NCBI GenBank assembly: GCA_963793095.1 | Contig: CAWBYY010000002.1 | Location: forward strand, 372,001 to 436,000 | Direction: 5' to 3' | DNA from: CAVWDI01 sp963793095 | GTDB taxonomy: Bacteria > Chloroflexota > Anaerolineae > Anaerolineales > UBA4823 | DNA: 64,000 nt | Part shown: one piece after another, positions 1 through 9,629 of the stretch | How positions within the stretch are numbered: the first letter of the stretch is position 1 | Layout: every line of letters starts with the position of its first letter | Notes under the pieces: generated by a model | What the model was told of the DNA's origin: nothing | The model's input: only the letters and a program-made list of their open reading frames with translations | Databases searched by the model: none | Translations under genes and position numbers: made by a program

Positions 1-386
1 AAAGGATAAAAAAACTGGGAAACTTGAAAAAATCCCATTTTTTTGAATAACCCAATGCTTCTTATTTTATCTTCCATAATTGCACATTGGAGAAATCGGC
101 AACCCATTTTTCCGGCTTCTTTTTCAGCTTCTTTAATTAAGCTAGATGCATAACCTTGATGTTGATGTTTCTCCGCAGTTGATACATATTTAATTTCATA
201 TTGGTACCAAATATTTTTTCTGAGTTGAAGACAAACTATGATATCCCCGTTATCATCAAATTTGTAAAGGTATTGATGTTCTTCTTCAAGGATGATATCA
301 GGTGTGATTTCATTTGGTAAATTGTCCTGATTATTAATAAGTGATGAAATGGATTTGGCAGTTACCTGGTTTATTACATTCTTCAC
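1..386 (-). CDS. GNAT-family N-acetyltransferase (partial, C-terminus beyond window)
   Basis: The reverse strand reads open from a GTG at 386 to the window edge, giving about 128 residues. The C-terminal half carries the acetyl-CoA-binding motif A of the GNAT fold (HQHQGYASSLIKEAEKEA, the Q-x-x-G-x-A/G signature), followed by a GLFKKMGF stretch typical of motif B. An in-frame TAA lies just upstream of the GTG, and no ATG occurs before motif A, so GTG is the likely start although the Shine-Dalgarno is weak. The substrate cannot be predicted. The family is clear; the start is uncertain. Confidence 0.7.
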   Translation of the reverse strand, partial: MKNVINQVTAKSISSLINNQDNLPNEITPDIILEEEHQYLYKFDDNGDIIVCLQLRKNIWYQYEIKYVSTAEKHQHQGYASSLIKEAEKEAGKMGCRFLQCAIMEDKIRSIGLFKKMGFFQVSQFFYP

Positions 387-681
387 TGATCTTTATCCAA
401 TAACAACTAAAAACTTATACTGTCCAATACCCTAATTGAAAATGACGAGGAAGTTCACATTATTTTCGTTAACTTGCCGTGCTGAATTATTTTTAAAGTT
501 TTGGACAAAACTTGTTTAGGTTAGTTAGCCTTTTGGGCTTTTACTTGAAAGATTATACATTGGTGTACTGCCAATTATGAGCGACGTTTTCCGATAGTTT
601 TCCCACTAGTAGCTTTTCAATTTTCAGTTATGATTTCCAACTTTGTAAACAGGTGTTACTACTCCTGCCTTCATAAGGCAA

Positions 682-738
682 TACTAAACGATACGGTCTT
701 TTGGGCCGAGTGTGGTGATGGGGGTGGATTCCTGATTG
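682..738 (-). repeat. dispersed hairpin repeat, copy 1
   Basis: It contains the core GATACGGTCTTTTGGGCCGA followed by GTGTGGTGATGGGGGTGG and ATTCCTGATTG. CGGTC and GGCCG around the TTTT can pair as a short stem with one G-T pair. Read on the minus strand the core ends in a TAG stop, as in the comM-like copies at 2691 and 4165, but the comM-derived part is absent. Confidence 0.75.
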
Positions 739-860
739 AATGAATAAATGTGAGAAGCCATCCAGGGGTGATCAAGCTACACAGCTCACCGGGTTACAGA
801 CCACTTGCCCCAGCTGCGGTTGTGATTCAACCTTTTCAAATTAATCAAGTTAGTCTAACA

Positions 861-892
861 TTATGACTGGTACAAATAATGGGGGCAGGTCA
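861..892 (-). mobile_element. solo terminal inverted repeat of IS3-type element
   Basis: The sequence ends in GGGGGCAGGTCA, the reverse complement of the TGACCTGCCCC start of the element remnant at 2353. It lies about 120 bases after repeat copy 1, and no transposase remains beside it. Confidence 0.55.
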
Positions 893-1014
893 TAAAACTC
901 TGCCAAAAATAAAATGGAGATGGAAAAACAAAAATCAGCTTTAACAGAAGGGCGGAGAACCAAATCCAGTACTTGTTTTATGTTTTTCCAGAACTTTTCG
1001 TGAAGCACTTGAAT

Positions 1015-2325
1015 ATGCCAAACCACCAGCAAAAAATAAATAAGATCAGCCACCAACTTAAAAATAGAAAAAGTACTACACCACTTTCTTTAAAGAAAAA
1101 AGCCCCTCCACATCAGGTTCCTAAACCCCGGGACAGAAGACTTGATGATGAAAAAATCGATGTCAGTGACTTACACCAAATCCTCCATATTGACCTCGAA
1201 AAGAAAATTTGTATCGCAGAACCCGGCGTTACATTCACGGATTTAGTTAAAGAAACCCTCAAATACAATCTCGTTCCCATGGTTGTCCCGGAATTAAAAA
1301 CCATTACTATCGGTGGAGCTGTCTCCGGTTGTTCCATCGAGTCCATGTCCTTCAAGTACGGTGGGTTCCATGATACCTGCCTAGAGTACGAAATTATCAC
1401 CGGGAAAGGCGATGTTCTAATCTGTACTCCCACCAATGAATATAGATTATTGTTCCAAATGGTTCATGGCGCCTTTGGTACGCTTGGAATCATATCCAAG
1501 CTCAAGTTTAAGCTAATCCCCTCTAAACCTTTCGTCAAAGTTACCTACGAAAAATACCATAATATCGAAGATTATAAAAAAGCCATCTGGGACCACTTCA
1601 CCAAAAATGATGTAGATTATATGGATGGCATTATCCACTCACCCCAAGAATACGTTCTCTGTGTGGCAGATTTCGTGGACTCCGCTCCTTACACCAACAG
1701 TTACTATTGGATGAAAATTTACTATCTCACTACCAATAAGTTGAAGGAAGACTATCTTAAAACTTATGACTACTTTTTCCGCTACGACAAAGGTGTAACC
1801 AATGTCAACCCCAAATCCTTTTTGGGCAGGTTGCTTTTTGGCTGGTTTACCAACTCCACCAACACTCTTTCCCTTGCCAAAATTTTCAATCGCTGGCTTC
1901 CTGAACACCTTATTCCCATGACTCTGGATGTCATGATCCCTTTTTCCAAAATCAAAGGCTATCTTCAATGGCATACTAAAGTTGTCAAGCACTATCCCCT
2001 CTGGTGCGTGCCGTACAAAGTTGTACGGGAATACGAATGGATTTCAGAAGACTATAATAGAAAAAATTCAGATCAACTATTCCTGGACATCGCCATCTAT
2101 GGTATGAGGAAAAACAACAACATCAATTACTACCAACTCATCGAAGAGGAATTAATGAGAATAGGAGGCATAAAATCCCTTATCTCTAACAACTACTATT
2201 CTGAGGCAGATTTCTGGAAAGTGTTTAATAAAGAAAATTATTACAATGCTAAACGTATCGCAGATCCCGACAACATCTTCCGCGATCTCTACACCAAAAC
2301 CTGCAAAGCAGTAATGGGCTTATAA
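1015..2325 (+). CDS. FAD-binding oxidoreductase, DHCR24 (delta24-sterol reductase)-like
   Basis: The product has 436 residues. The N-terminal PCMH-type FAD-binding domain covers about residues 40-165, with EPGVTFTDLV, the TITIGGAVSG phosphate-binding stretch (residues 97-106) and GAFGTLGII (152-160). The rest is a substrate domain rich in aromatic residues. The pattern KIDVSDLHQIL...ICIAEPGVTF is typical of the FAD oxidase branch related to delta24-sterol reductase and to D-lactate or cytokinin oxidases. A TTG at 973 in the same frame would add 14 residues, but ATG at 1015 fits the family start better. No partner gene lies beside it; the neighbours are mobile-element relics. The actual substrate is unknown: a sterol-like or isoprenoid double bond is possible, and a simpler 2-hydroxy acid cannot be excluded. 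Confidence 0.8.
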   Translation: MPNHQQKINKISHQLKNRKSTTPLSLKKKAPPHQVPKPRDRRLDDEKIDVSDLHQILHIDLEKKICIAEPGVTFTDLVKETLKYNLVPMVVPELKTITIGGAVSGCSIESMSFKYGGFHDTCLEYEIITGKGDVLICTPTNEYRLLFQMVHGAFGTLGIISKLKFKLIPSKPFVKVTYEKYHNIEDYKKAIWDHFTKNDVDYMDGIIHSPQEYVLCVADFVDSAPYTNSYYWMKIYYLTTNKLKEDYLKTYDYFFRYDKGVTNVNPKSFLGRLLFGWFTNSTNTLSLAKIFNRWLPEHLIPMTLDVMIPFSKIKGYLQWHTKVVKHYPLWCVPYKVVREYEWISEDYNRKNSDQLFLDIAIYGMRKNNNINYYQLIEEELMRIGGIKSLISNNYYSEADFWKVFNKENYYNAKRIADPDNIFRDLYTKTCKAVMGL

Positions 2326-2352
2326 AACAAAGGGATGGTTGAATATCGCAAA

Positions 2353-2611
2353 TGACCTGCCCCAAAAACTAATCCAAAATATAAGTTTGGATAAGAATTA
2401 ATAGGAGACAGGCCGAATGCCAAGTTGGCAATTCCCATCTGAACACATCGTAACCAACCTCCCAGAAACCGAGGTGCTTGTAAAATGGGGCGTGACCGTA
2501 GGTGAGGCGGCCCGTCAATTGGAGATGAATGAGCAGACCTACTACCGCTGGCGAAAAGAATATGGTGGATTGGATATTACCCAAGCTTTGGAATTTATGT
2601 ATATAGTGTAA
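2353..2611 (+). mobile_element. IS3-type element remnant: left end plus orfA fragment
   Basis: It begins with TGACCTGCCCCAAAAACTAA, the terminal inverted repeat shared with the copies at 4009 and 15797 and with the inverted ends at 861 and 13588. The frame 2417-2608 encodes a 64-residue OrfA relic with the helix-turn-helix VGEAARQLEMNEQTYYRWRK found in IS3-family transposases. The frame then runs into unrelated sequence, and orfB and the DDE domain are absent. It is an internally deleted, dead copy. A dispersed-repeat copy with a comM-like frame starts 80 bases later. Confidence 0.75.
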
Positions 2612-2690
2612 TTACGTTTGAAGAAACAAATTTGGGGGATATTCTTTGTATGACTTTATTTTGCCGAAGTAATTCTTAGTCAAACTTAGT

Positions 2691-2816
2691 CTAAATGATA
2701 CGGTCTTTTGGGCCGAGTATGGTCATCTCAGGCAAGGGATGCCCAATGTTCACTTTTCCTTTTACCCAGATACCCCTCAAACCGCTTACAGAACAAGCGT
2801 TCACACTCCCCAGCAT
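2691..2816 (-). pseudogene. comM/yifB-derived 42-codon fragment in dispersed repeat, copy 2 (diverged)
   Basis: An ATG-to-TAG frame of exactly 42 codons on the minus strand aligns without gaps to the comM-like fragment at 4165-4290. Both end in MTILGPKDRI plus one residue and a stop. Here the middle is much altered (for example KVNIGHPLPE against EVDTGQGLPG), while the last 10 codons, which are the repeat core, are unchanged. Such a short frame is not a working ComM. The equal length and stop suggest both descend from one mobile unit. Confidence 0.65.
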
Positions 2817-3063
2817 AATAGGCGAATTTTTTTGGAAGGAAAAGATTTCGGTGAACCAACTGATAAGTGCAATTTGTCAGAGATATTGACGACTATACAT
2901 ACATTATAAAAATAGCTAGCAATTGCGCTGATATCACAGTATTTTTTTGTAATTGGGATGAATTGGCAAACCGCTTGATTGTCTTTCAATTAATTGGATA
3001 AATAAGGGTACAATTGTAAAGTACAAAAAGCACATTTCGCACTTTTTATTTATGAGGTGTTTG

Positions 3064-3906
3064 ATGGTTCAAAAATTTAGGAAGACTTTGTTATTGATTT
3101 TTGTATTGCTTTCTGCATGTGGAAGTGGTGGAGCACCAGGAACTTTTCTTAATCAGAATGCAACTGATGTTCCACCAACATCCACAGTAGCAGCCACAAT
3201 TTCCATTGAGGAAAATATTTTTAAGGGTGAAGCCACATCCATGCCTACTTTGTCAAAAAAAGAGAAACCGGCAGAAACCTCGCCTTTAGTAACTACCATA
3301 CCAGAAGAAATCGTCTCAATTCGTTCTGAAGAACAGTTAATCAATGCCTTCACAGCCCCATCTGAAACAAATGGTGAACCACTCATTCTTTATGGACAGG
3401 TTCTTGATGTCAATGGCAACCCAATACCTAATACCATCATTGAAATTTGGCAGACTGACGCAGAAGGCATTTATAATCACCCCGATGACCCAGAGATAGA
3501 GAATCGGGATATGACCTTTCAGTTCTTTGGCGCGACTGTCGCTAATGAAGAGGGTTGGTACGCTTTCCGCACTATCTTGCCGGGGGAATACGAGCCACGA
3601 CCACGTCATATTCACTTCAAAGTCAGGCAAAATGGGGAGACATTACTTACCAGCCAATTTTATTTCAGCGAGGATATTGCAGTTTTAGAAGCGGAAGGGA
3701 TATTCCAGGCAGCGGGGGAAAGCGGTGATTTGTTATTGCTTCAACTTGTGCAGGGGGATAACAGTTTGCTTGCAAATGGCCAAATTGTTGTGGATATTGG
3801 AATTGGTTCAGGGGAACTGCCGCTGACACCCTCACAAGCAGAAGGCCCCTATTATCCACTCTTGAATTTTTCTGAGTTTGATAATGATCTGACCATTCTG
3901 CCATGA
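3064..3906 (+). CDS. lipoprotein with intradiol ring-cleavage dioxygenase-like domain
   Basis: The product has 280 residues. A lipoprotein signal peptide ends in LLSAC (Cys19). A low-complexity linker leads to a domain of the intradiol (catechol/protocatechuate) dioxygenase family. IEIWQTDAEGIYNHP supplies a candidate iron ligand Tyr137, and LPGEYEPRPRHIHFKV supplies Tyr176, His182 and His184, so all four Fe(III) ligands of the family are present. The TPSQAEGPYYP motif and DNDLTIL, which normally precede this domain, sit at the extreme C-terminus (from residue 255), so the order appears permuted. ATG 3064 is chosen over 3052 because GAGGTG lies 6 bases before it. Predicted location is the outer face of the membrane. 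Related secreted proteins are often of unknown substrate; ring cleavage is inferred from the ligands only. Confidence 0.8.
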   Translation: MVQKFRKTLLLIFVLLSACGSGGAPGTFLNQNATDVPPTSTVAATISIEENIFKGEATSMPTLSKKEKPAETSPLVTTIPEEIVSIRSEEQLINAFTAPSETNGEPLILYGQVLDVNGNPIPNTIIEIWQTDAEGIYNHPDDPEIENRDMTFQFFGATVANEEGWYAFRTILPGEYEPRPRHIHFKVRQNGETLLTSQFYFSEDIAVLEAEGIFQAAGESGDLLLLQLVQGDNSLLANGQIVVDIGIGSGELPLTPSQAEGPYYPLLNFSEFDNDLTILP

Positions 3907-4008
3907 CTCGTTATTCTTCAAGTAAGTATAGCGTGCAGTCGTTTGAATATAATCCAAAAAAAGCATCTTAATGATCGCATTAGTGACAGTTGTCAATTCA
4001 ATAATATG

Positions 4009-4085
4009 GCATGCCCCCCAAAAACTTGTCCAAAAGATAATTTAGTATTAGAACAAAAAGGAGGCAGGCAGATTACCAAAGAAAT
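4009..4085 (+). mobile_element. IS3-type element remnant, left end only
   Basis: ATGCCCCCCAAAAACTTGTC, GATAATTTAGTATTAG and AAAGGAGGCAGGCAG match the start of the remnant at 15797 almost block for block. The first codons of orfA have been lost by a deletion joining GGCAG to ATTACCAAA. A comM-bearing repeat copy follows at 4165. The open frame 3943-4134 across this place is accidental. Confidence 0.65.
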
Positions 4086-4164
4086 TATGTATGTATTATT
4101 AAGTGAATTTGGGATTTTTCGTTATAAACGCTAAGTTGAAAAAGTAAATTAAGTCAAATAGATA

Positions 4165-4290
4165 CTAAACGATACGGTCTTTTGGGCCGAGTATGGTCAT
4201 CCCGGGCAGGCCCTGCCCGGTGTCCACTTCGACCTCGGTGATCTCCCCTTCCAGACCGATCACAGCGCAGGAGTGCACTCGCGCCAGCAT
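4165..4290 (-). pseudogene. comM/yifB 5'-fragment (42 codons) in dispersed repeat, copy at 4165
   Basis: Minus-strand ATG (4290) to TAG (4165) encodes 41 residues. MLARVHSCAVIGLEGEITEV and the following EVDTGQGLPGMTILG match the N-terminus of ComM/YifB, the Mg-chelatase-like AAA ATPase involved in natural transformation. The match stops after the ILG of the family motif IVGLPD, and PKDRIV plus a stop follow. These last codons are the core of the dispersed repeat. The fragment is visibly richer in G+C than its surroundings. Flanking AAAGTAAATTAAGTCAAA is shared with the copy at 16110. Confidence 0.75.
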
Positions 4291-4565
4291 GTTACCAGTT
4301 TAGGTTGGAGGGGGAAATTGTCATTGGGGGATGGGGAAATGTGGTTTGATTAGTAATTAAAAATAGAAAAACTTTAAGTAAATGAGCAATTATGTTTCGG
4401 AATTTTGGCTTAGAATGGATGTGGAGGTGGTTTCCTGAAATAATTCCGTTGTAGTTTTTTGGGCGATGAGATTTCTAGTTGTTCCAACTTGTTTTGTTTC
4501 ACATGCTCAGACAACATAAATTTTTAATTTCGATAATTGACTAATTGGTGATATAAACGGGATTT
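4291..4565. other. unassigned AT-rich spacer
   Basis: No supported frame, RNA or hairpin terminator was found in this stretch between the comM fragment and the ABM-like gene. Confidence 0.5.
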
Positions 4566-4880
4566 TTAGATAATTCCTCTTCCAACCATCAATTCGTAAT
4601 CTGTCGCTAGAGATTCACTTGCGATTAGGTATTCTAATTCTTCCTCGGTGTGATTTAAATGGTGGTTTTCCGAACCGGCGTAATTGTAAAGCGCCTCGCT
4701 TGATTCCCAGAATGAAATCAGCAGAAAATGGGCTAACTCGCCCCGCAATTCCCGAAAGATATAAATCCCTTGGTTGCCTTCCGCAGATTGGCAGGGAAGG
4801 GTCACGGTTTTGTTCAATATATCCAGATAAAAATCCGCTTGCGAAGCTTGTGTGACAGAACGCCAGATACGTGCGATCAT
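4566..4880 (-). CDS. antibiotic-biosynthesis-monooxygenase (ABM)-like protein
   Basis: The product has about 104 residues beginning MIARIWRSVTQASQADFYLD. It has the compact ferredoxin-like alpha+beta pattern of ABM-domain proteins: an initial I-A-R-I-W strand, a YLDIL helix and the central LISFWESSEAL segment. Start ATG 4880 lies 4 bases after the stop codon of the upstream STAND gene (TTA at 4885-4887), which suggests translational coupling. Upstream in-frame codons to 4916 overlap that gene and are less likely. ABM-fold proteins include small monooxygenases and heme-degrading enzymes. The role here is unknown, perhaps an output or accessory of the STAND gene. Confidence 0.65.
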   Translation of the reverse strand: MIARIWRSVTQASQADFYLDILNKTVTLPCQSAEGNQGIYIFRELRGELAHFLLISFWESSEALYNYAGSENHHLNHTEEELEYLIASESLATDYELMVGRGII

Positions 4881-4884
4881 GGTA

Positions 4885-7800
4885 TTAATTATGAGAAATC
4901 GAGAGGCTTCGCTCATTGAGCCAGGGTATTAATTCCTGAATGATCTGTTCAGTTGGTAATTTCGAACTCTCAAACCATTCTGAATTTAAGCTTTTTTCAT
5001 CCAATTGATTTAACAGTTGAGCACAGAAATGAGAATATTCATGCTGGTCATGTACACCCATATTTGCCCCGATTAATTGCCTTAACTTGTCTGCGGCTGA
5101 GAACAGCCTTACTGCGAGAATTGATTCGTTTAATGCTGCAGCTAAACCTGCAAAAGCGCCCAGGCAGTTGGCGATTCCTTGCTGGTTCATCTGGTCAATG
5201 GAAATTTTAATACTATCGTTCAAGTATACTAATGCCTGGTCATAATTACCTTTTTCCCGTTCCAAAAGCCCCATAATTTCATAAATAAAACTGAGCGTCC
5301 AGAGGATTTCAAGGTCCTGGGCAATCAGGAGGCTTTCATCTAGAAATTCTTTCGCACACCCATAATCTCCCTGGTGGTATGCTATTCGTGCCAGATTTAC
5401 TAAAACCGAAGCGACATTTCTGCGGTCGTCAACATTTTGAAAAATATTCAATGATTCTAATAACATTTCTCTTGCTTCGACAAGTTTGCCTTCAGCTAAT
5501 GCATTCAGTCCCAATACCTGTTTGGCGTATGCGACTGGGCGGGGGGCATCGATTTCAGTCGCCAGCGCAAGACATTCCTTTGCTAAGGATTCGGCACGCT
5601 GGTACTCGCCTTGATAATGGCTAATATAAGCCTTAATTCCAATTGAAAAAATGACCCCACGCGTACTTTCAAGATCCTGAAAAAGCGATAAGCTCTTTTC
5701 AATGAGTTTAACCGCACGCGCGTAGTTACCCTGAAAAAAATTTAATTCTGCCAGACTGGCGGTTGCCTGCGCAATACCGTACGTGTCACCCAGATCCTGC
5801 TTGATTTGAAGGCAATCCTGGTAAAGCAGATTTGCCTTTTTAAAATCACCCTGGTCTTTGGCTGTATTCCCGAGATTCTGGAGGGTGTTCGATATCCCGG
5901 GCATGTCATCTGATTCTCTGTAGAGGGATAGAGCTTCATTCAACAAATGATATGAACGCTGATAATCACACTGATAATAAACAGCTACCCCCAGGTTTCT
6001 CAGAGCGAAGGCAGTCATTAGATTATCCTCAATCTCACGGCATAATTGCAGGCTATTTTCCAGCAACTCTATAGCAAGCTTGTACTGCCCTTTATCACGT
6101 GCGATAATCCCCAGATGTCCCAACGAGATGGCGATGCCTTCTTTGTCACTTATTTCTTCTCTCAATAACAGGCTCTCTTTGTGCAAGGTCGTCGCCATTG
6201 AATAGTCACCATGGATATATGCAATTTCAGCAATAGCTCCCAATTCACGCGCCACCCCTATTTTATGTTCACTACCAAGTTCACGAAAAAGTGAGAGGCT
6301 CTGTTCGTGCATCTCTTTGGCCTGGTTTAAGTCCCCTTGTTTCAGAGCAAGAATACCTGCCCTCTTAACCCGTTAGCTCGAGAATATGCAGACGCATCAG
6401 GACTCGAAGCGAGAGCGCGCTCCAACCAACCGCGGCCTTCTGTCACATAACCCCTGATTTCCCAAAAACGCCACAGCGATCCAGCCATGCGTAGTAGTAA
6501 CTCCCCGCGGTCGCTGCTGATTGACAACCATTCCAGGGCTGAGCGCATATTGTCGGTTTCTTGCTGTAAAATTTTCAGGCAGTGGCTCTGTTTCGATCCC
6601 CAAAGATTGCCGTAAGACTTTTCAGCAAGTTGAATGTAATACATCACAAAATTACGAGATACTTCATCCGCTTCACCTGATACCATCAGCTGTGAATGGC
6701 TGAACTGGCGGATCATTTCTAAAAAACGGTAACGGTTATCGCTCTCGATCAGTTCAACAGTAACGAAGGATTTTTCAACCAGATTTGTTAGCAGGTCGAG
6801 AACCTCCCATGATTCAATCAATCCCACCCTGACAAACCTGTTCAGCTGCTTCAAGCGTCCAGCTATTATTAAATACTGACAGGCGCCGGAACAGGACTCG
6901 TTCACTTTCTGAAAGAAGTTCATGACTCCAATCGATCAGTGCTGTTATTGTCTTTTGTCGAGCAAGAGAAGTACGTGTGCCTGAAAGAAAATTAAAATTG
7001 TCATTAAGTCTCCAGGCTATCTCCTCTGCGGACAGTACCCTGATACGTGCTGCTGCTAATTCGATGGCCAATGGGATGCCGTCCAGCTTAGCGCAGATTT
7101 TCGCGACAAAGGGTGCGTTCTCATTTGTTATTTCATAACCCGTCTGGGAAGCCGCTGCCCGGTCAACGAATAACTTTACTGCATCAAATTCCATCAATTG
7201 TCTGCAGGGTAATTCTTCTTGTAAATCCGGTAAAGAAAGTGGGGGAATGCTGATTATAATTTCACCCCTTACCCCAAGGGATTCCCGGCTTGTAGCAATG
7301 ATTTGGAGATTTGTCGAACCTCGCAGCAGGTCTTCTACCAGGAAAGCTACATCATTAACCAGGTGCTCGCAGTTGTCCAGGATAAACAGGTGCGGCTTTC
7401 GGGCAATTCTGTTGGTGAGTGAGTTTATTAGTGGCATACCCGGTTCTTCAGAAATTCCAAGGTCAGCCGCGATGGACTGAATGATTAGGGTTAAATCTGA
7501 CAGCGATGCCAGGTCGAAAAACCAAATACCTCCGGAAAACAATTCGATAAGCTCTTCAGAGACACGCAGCGCCAAACGTGTTTTCCCAACACCACCTGCT
7601 CCGGTGAAAGTTATTAATCGGTGGTGGTCAACCTTAATAGAATTGATGATATCTGAAACCAGGTCTTCCCGCCCGATGAATTGATTCAATACGGTCGGCA
7701 GGTTATTCAGCACAACAGATTCTTCCTGCTGTTCAATTTCACCAAATTGAAATGAGTGTTCGAATCTTTCAGAAAGAAAAATTGCCAGGTCGTCTTCGAT

Positions 7801-8265
7801 GAGTTCTTCCAATTCCTCCGGGGAGGAAAAATATTTGTAAGAAACTGAACTTTCGCTTTGTATCCGGCTTAATAATTGTGCCAGACTCGATTCCTGGTCT
7901 GGGGCGGGTTTTTTTAGGTAGATCAGTCTGGGCATGCGATTGGAAAGATTATATTCGTCTTCGATTCCCGACACGTCCATATCCGGCGCAACCCAGCCAT
8001 ATTTTTGCCAGTAAATACCAATAAAGACGTGGCTTTGAGAAAGATACGCCCGGTAAAGTTCTCGTGGGGGGTGTGGGCGGGCGCCGAACTCAAAAGTCAC
8101 AGGGATTAAATGTAATCGTTTTATGGAATTGCAGGCCGCTTCACGTTCACGCGCCAGTTCCTGCAGTGTCGAGCTGATGAAAACCCGCAGTCGTTGGTCT
8201 GGTGTTTTTATGATTGGAATATTTGAAGTTGCGATGTCGGTATCAGTCATATATAAATCTGTCAC
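4885..8265 (-). pseudogene. DUF4062-STAND ATPase-TPR protein, two frameshifts
   Basis: Three minus-strand frames form one gene. Part 1 (8265-6814): a DUF4062 domain at residues 25-170 (RVFISSTLQELAREREAA, FIGIYWQKYGWV), then an NB-ARC/STAND ATPase with Walker A GAGGVGKTR (222-230), Walker B LFILDNCEHL, and a GIPLAIELAAARIRVL helix. Part 2 (6923-6342) continues the ATPase and winged helix (WEVLDLLTNLVEKSFV). Part 3 (about 6365-4885) is a string of TPRs (ALKQGDLNQAKEM onward). Frame changes lie near 6818-6835 and 6360-6366; each needs only one base. A GTG start at 8265 has GAGGTG 7 bases before it. Known STAND proteins act as ligand-gated switches in signalling or anti-phage defence. DUF4062 is often their N-terminal partner. 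This copy is either recently inactivated or carries assembly indels. Confidence 0.8.
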
Positions 8266-8545
8266 AATTTCACCTCAGAGACAATTGTGGATATGAAACC
8301 ACCTGGTTACTGATGTTGTCTGCTGCTGGATTGGGTGCAATGGGGATGAACGAACCCGACCAGGTGTAGTATGCACATAATTTGTTACCTTAAATTCGAA
8401 AGTGCTGTTGAATCAAGCCCGGATCGATTGCCTGGACTATGGTATTGGTGTGGTCGAAACCGATTACGGTTGAATTCAGTATAATGAAACAGGATTGCAT
8501 TTACATCAAACAAATCTTGATCATTACTAAAAGATAAAAAATTTC

Positions 8546-9010
8546 TTATACAACGGCTCTCAAATAAACAATCTCGAGATCTGCAGGTAGATTGTAACGA
8601 CCGTCGTAAGGTTCACCGTCTGGCATAATAGCGCCCCAAAGCCGCTTGACTGTAGATAGTTGCTCGACGGTAAGGTTACGGCAACCTCGCAAATTGGTCT
8701 TATATAGATTGGCATTCGTTAAGTTGGTTTCGCTTAAGTTAGCACCAATCAAATTAGCCCTGGTCAGTTTCGTGCCATTCAAATTGGCATTTCTTAGATC
8801 AACAAATTCCATTTCAGCCTGGTGAAAATCAATAAAACTAAGATCTGCCTCTATCAGGTCTGCACCCTGAAACTGAGCACGGTTAAGGGTGATTCCACGC
8901 AGGGCTCCATCTGTGAGCCATCCGCGAATCCGCATTTCTTCAATCGCCTGGAGAGCGGTTCTATTGTCAGTGCTGCGCACTTTATTTATTAATTCCAATT
9001 TGGTGACCAT
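8546..9010 (-). CDS. pentapeptide-repeat protein
   Basis: The product has 154 residues. Residues about 45-112 form a run of A(D/N)LXX pentapeptides (ADLIE, ADLSF, ANLNG, ANLIG, ANLSE, ANLYK), which fold as a right-handed quadrilateral beta helix. A short N-terminal helical region and a C-terminal tail (YNLPADLEIVYLRAVV) flank it. The ribosome site AAAGGAGG precedes the ATG at good distance. Function is unknown. The repeat run is shorter than in gyrase-protecting Qnr/MfpA proteins, so that role is not claimed. Confidence 0.85.
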   Translation of the reverse strand: MVTKLELINKVRSTDNRTALQAIEEMRIRGWLTDGALRGITLNRAQFQGADLIEADLSFIDFHQAEMEFVDLRNANLNGTKLTRANLIGANLSETNLTNANLYKTNLRGCRNLTVEQLSTVKRLWGAIMPDGEPYDGRYNLPADLEIVYLRAVV

Positions 9011-9104
9011 CTCTGCCTCCTTTATGTGAGATTTTCAGGATTTTCTTTTCAATCACATTGATTTTGATTGATCGGACCATCATTCGAAATTTTAAGAATA
9101 AGGA

Positions 9105-9629
9105 TTAGAAATACCAGTAGCGTGCTGTAGCCATTGCGATCAGAGATATTGACAATATGATGAATTCCACCCGCTCAAATTGTGCAAATTCTTTTTCTAA
9201 TTTATGCATTTCATCTGCTTGTTCTGGTCTGGGTGTACCGCCAGATTCGCCGATCTCCTTACCCAACTCGCCCATTCGTTTTCCACGAGGTGAAAGTAAA
9301 AGCACACCCATGAGGAAAGCTATTAAAGGCAATATGGAGCCAATTGTGAAGCCTAATCCAGGACCGGATTTCATCCAGCTGAGTTTAAAACCTCCGGATA
9401 TCATCCAGAATAACGGGATCCCAGACAGGATTGTTAAAAAGCTGACTGCGGTCATGAAAATCGGATAGCGTCGTTTTTCAACAAATTCAAACATAAATTT
9501 CCCCCCCGCTGGTCCAAGGCTCTTTACTGTTGGCTCTACATAAAAGAAGTATAGAATAGCGGAACCAACCCACAGAACGCCTGCAAAAATATGGACAAAT
9601 CTGAGAAATAAGATAAAATATATATTCAT
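9105..9629 (-). CDS. four-helix membrane protein, DUF2269/CopD-like
   Basis: The product has 174 residues and about four hydrophobic segments. The first helix carries FLRFVHIFAGVLWVGSAILY, with the H and W spacing of CopD/DUF2269-type membrane proteins. Later helices are FMTAVSFLTILSGIPLFW, GSILPLIAFLMGVLLL and IILSISLIAMATARYW. A charged loop (EQADEMHKLEKEFAQFERVE) lies before the last helix. ATG 9629 is preferred to the TTG-type start at 9644 because GGAG sits 9 bases before it. The gene is divergent from the regulator at 9876. A copper or heme role would be only a guess. Confidence 0.75.
   Translation of the reverse strand: MNIYFILFLRFVHIFAGVLWVGSAILYFFYVEPTVKSLGPAGGKFMFEFVEKRRYPIFMTAVSFLTILSGIPLFWMISGGFKLSWMKSGPGLGFTIGSILPLIAFLMGVLLLSPRGKRMGELGKEIGESGGTPRPEQADEMHKLEKEFAQFERVEFIILSISLIAMATARYWYF

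Larger units (their letters stand above)
387..1014. other. gene-free stretch holding a repeat copy and an IS end
   Basis: No convincing reading frame is present here. The stretch contains one copy of the dispersed hairpin repeat (682-738) and a solo terminal inverted repeat of an IS3-type element (861-892). Both are listed separately. The remainder is AT-rich and unassigned. Confidence 0.6.

Noticed and set aside
3943..4134. Open frame as a small protein
   Set aside because: It lies across an IS3-type end and has no ribosome site or family resemblance.
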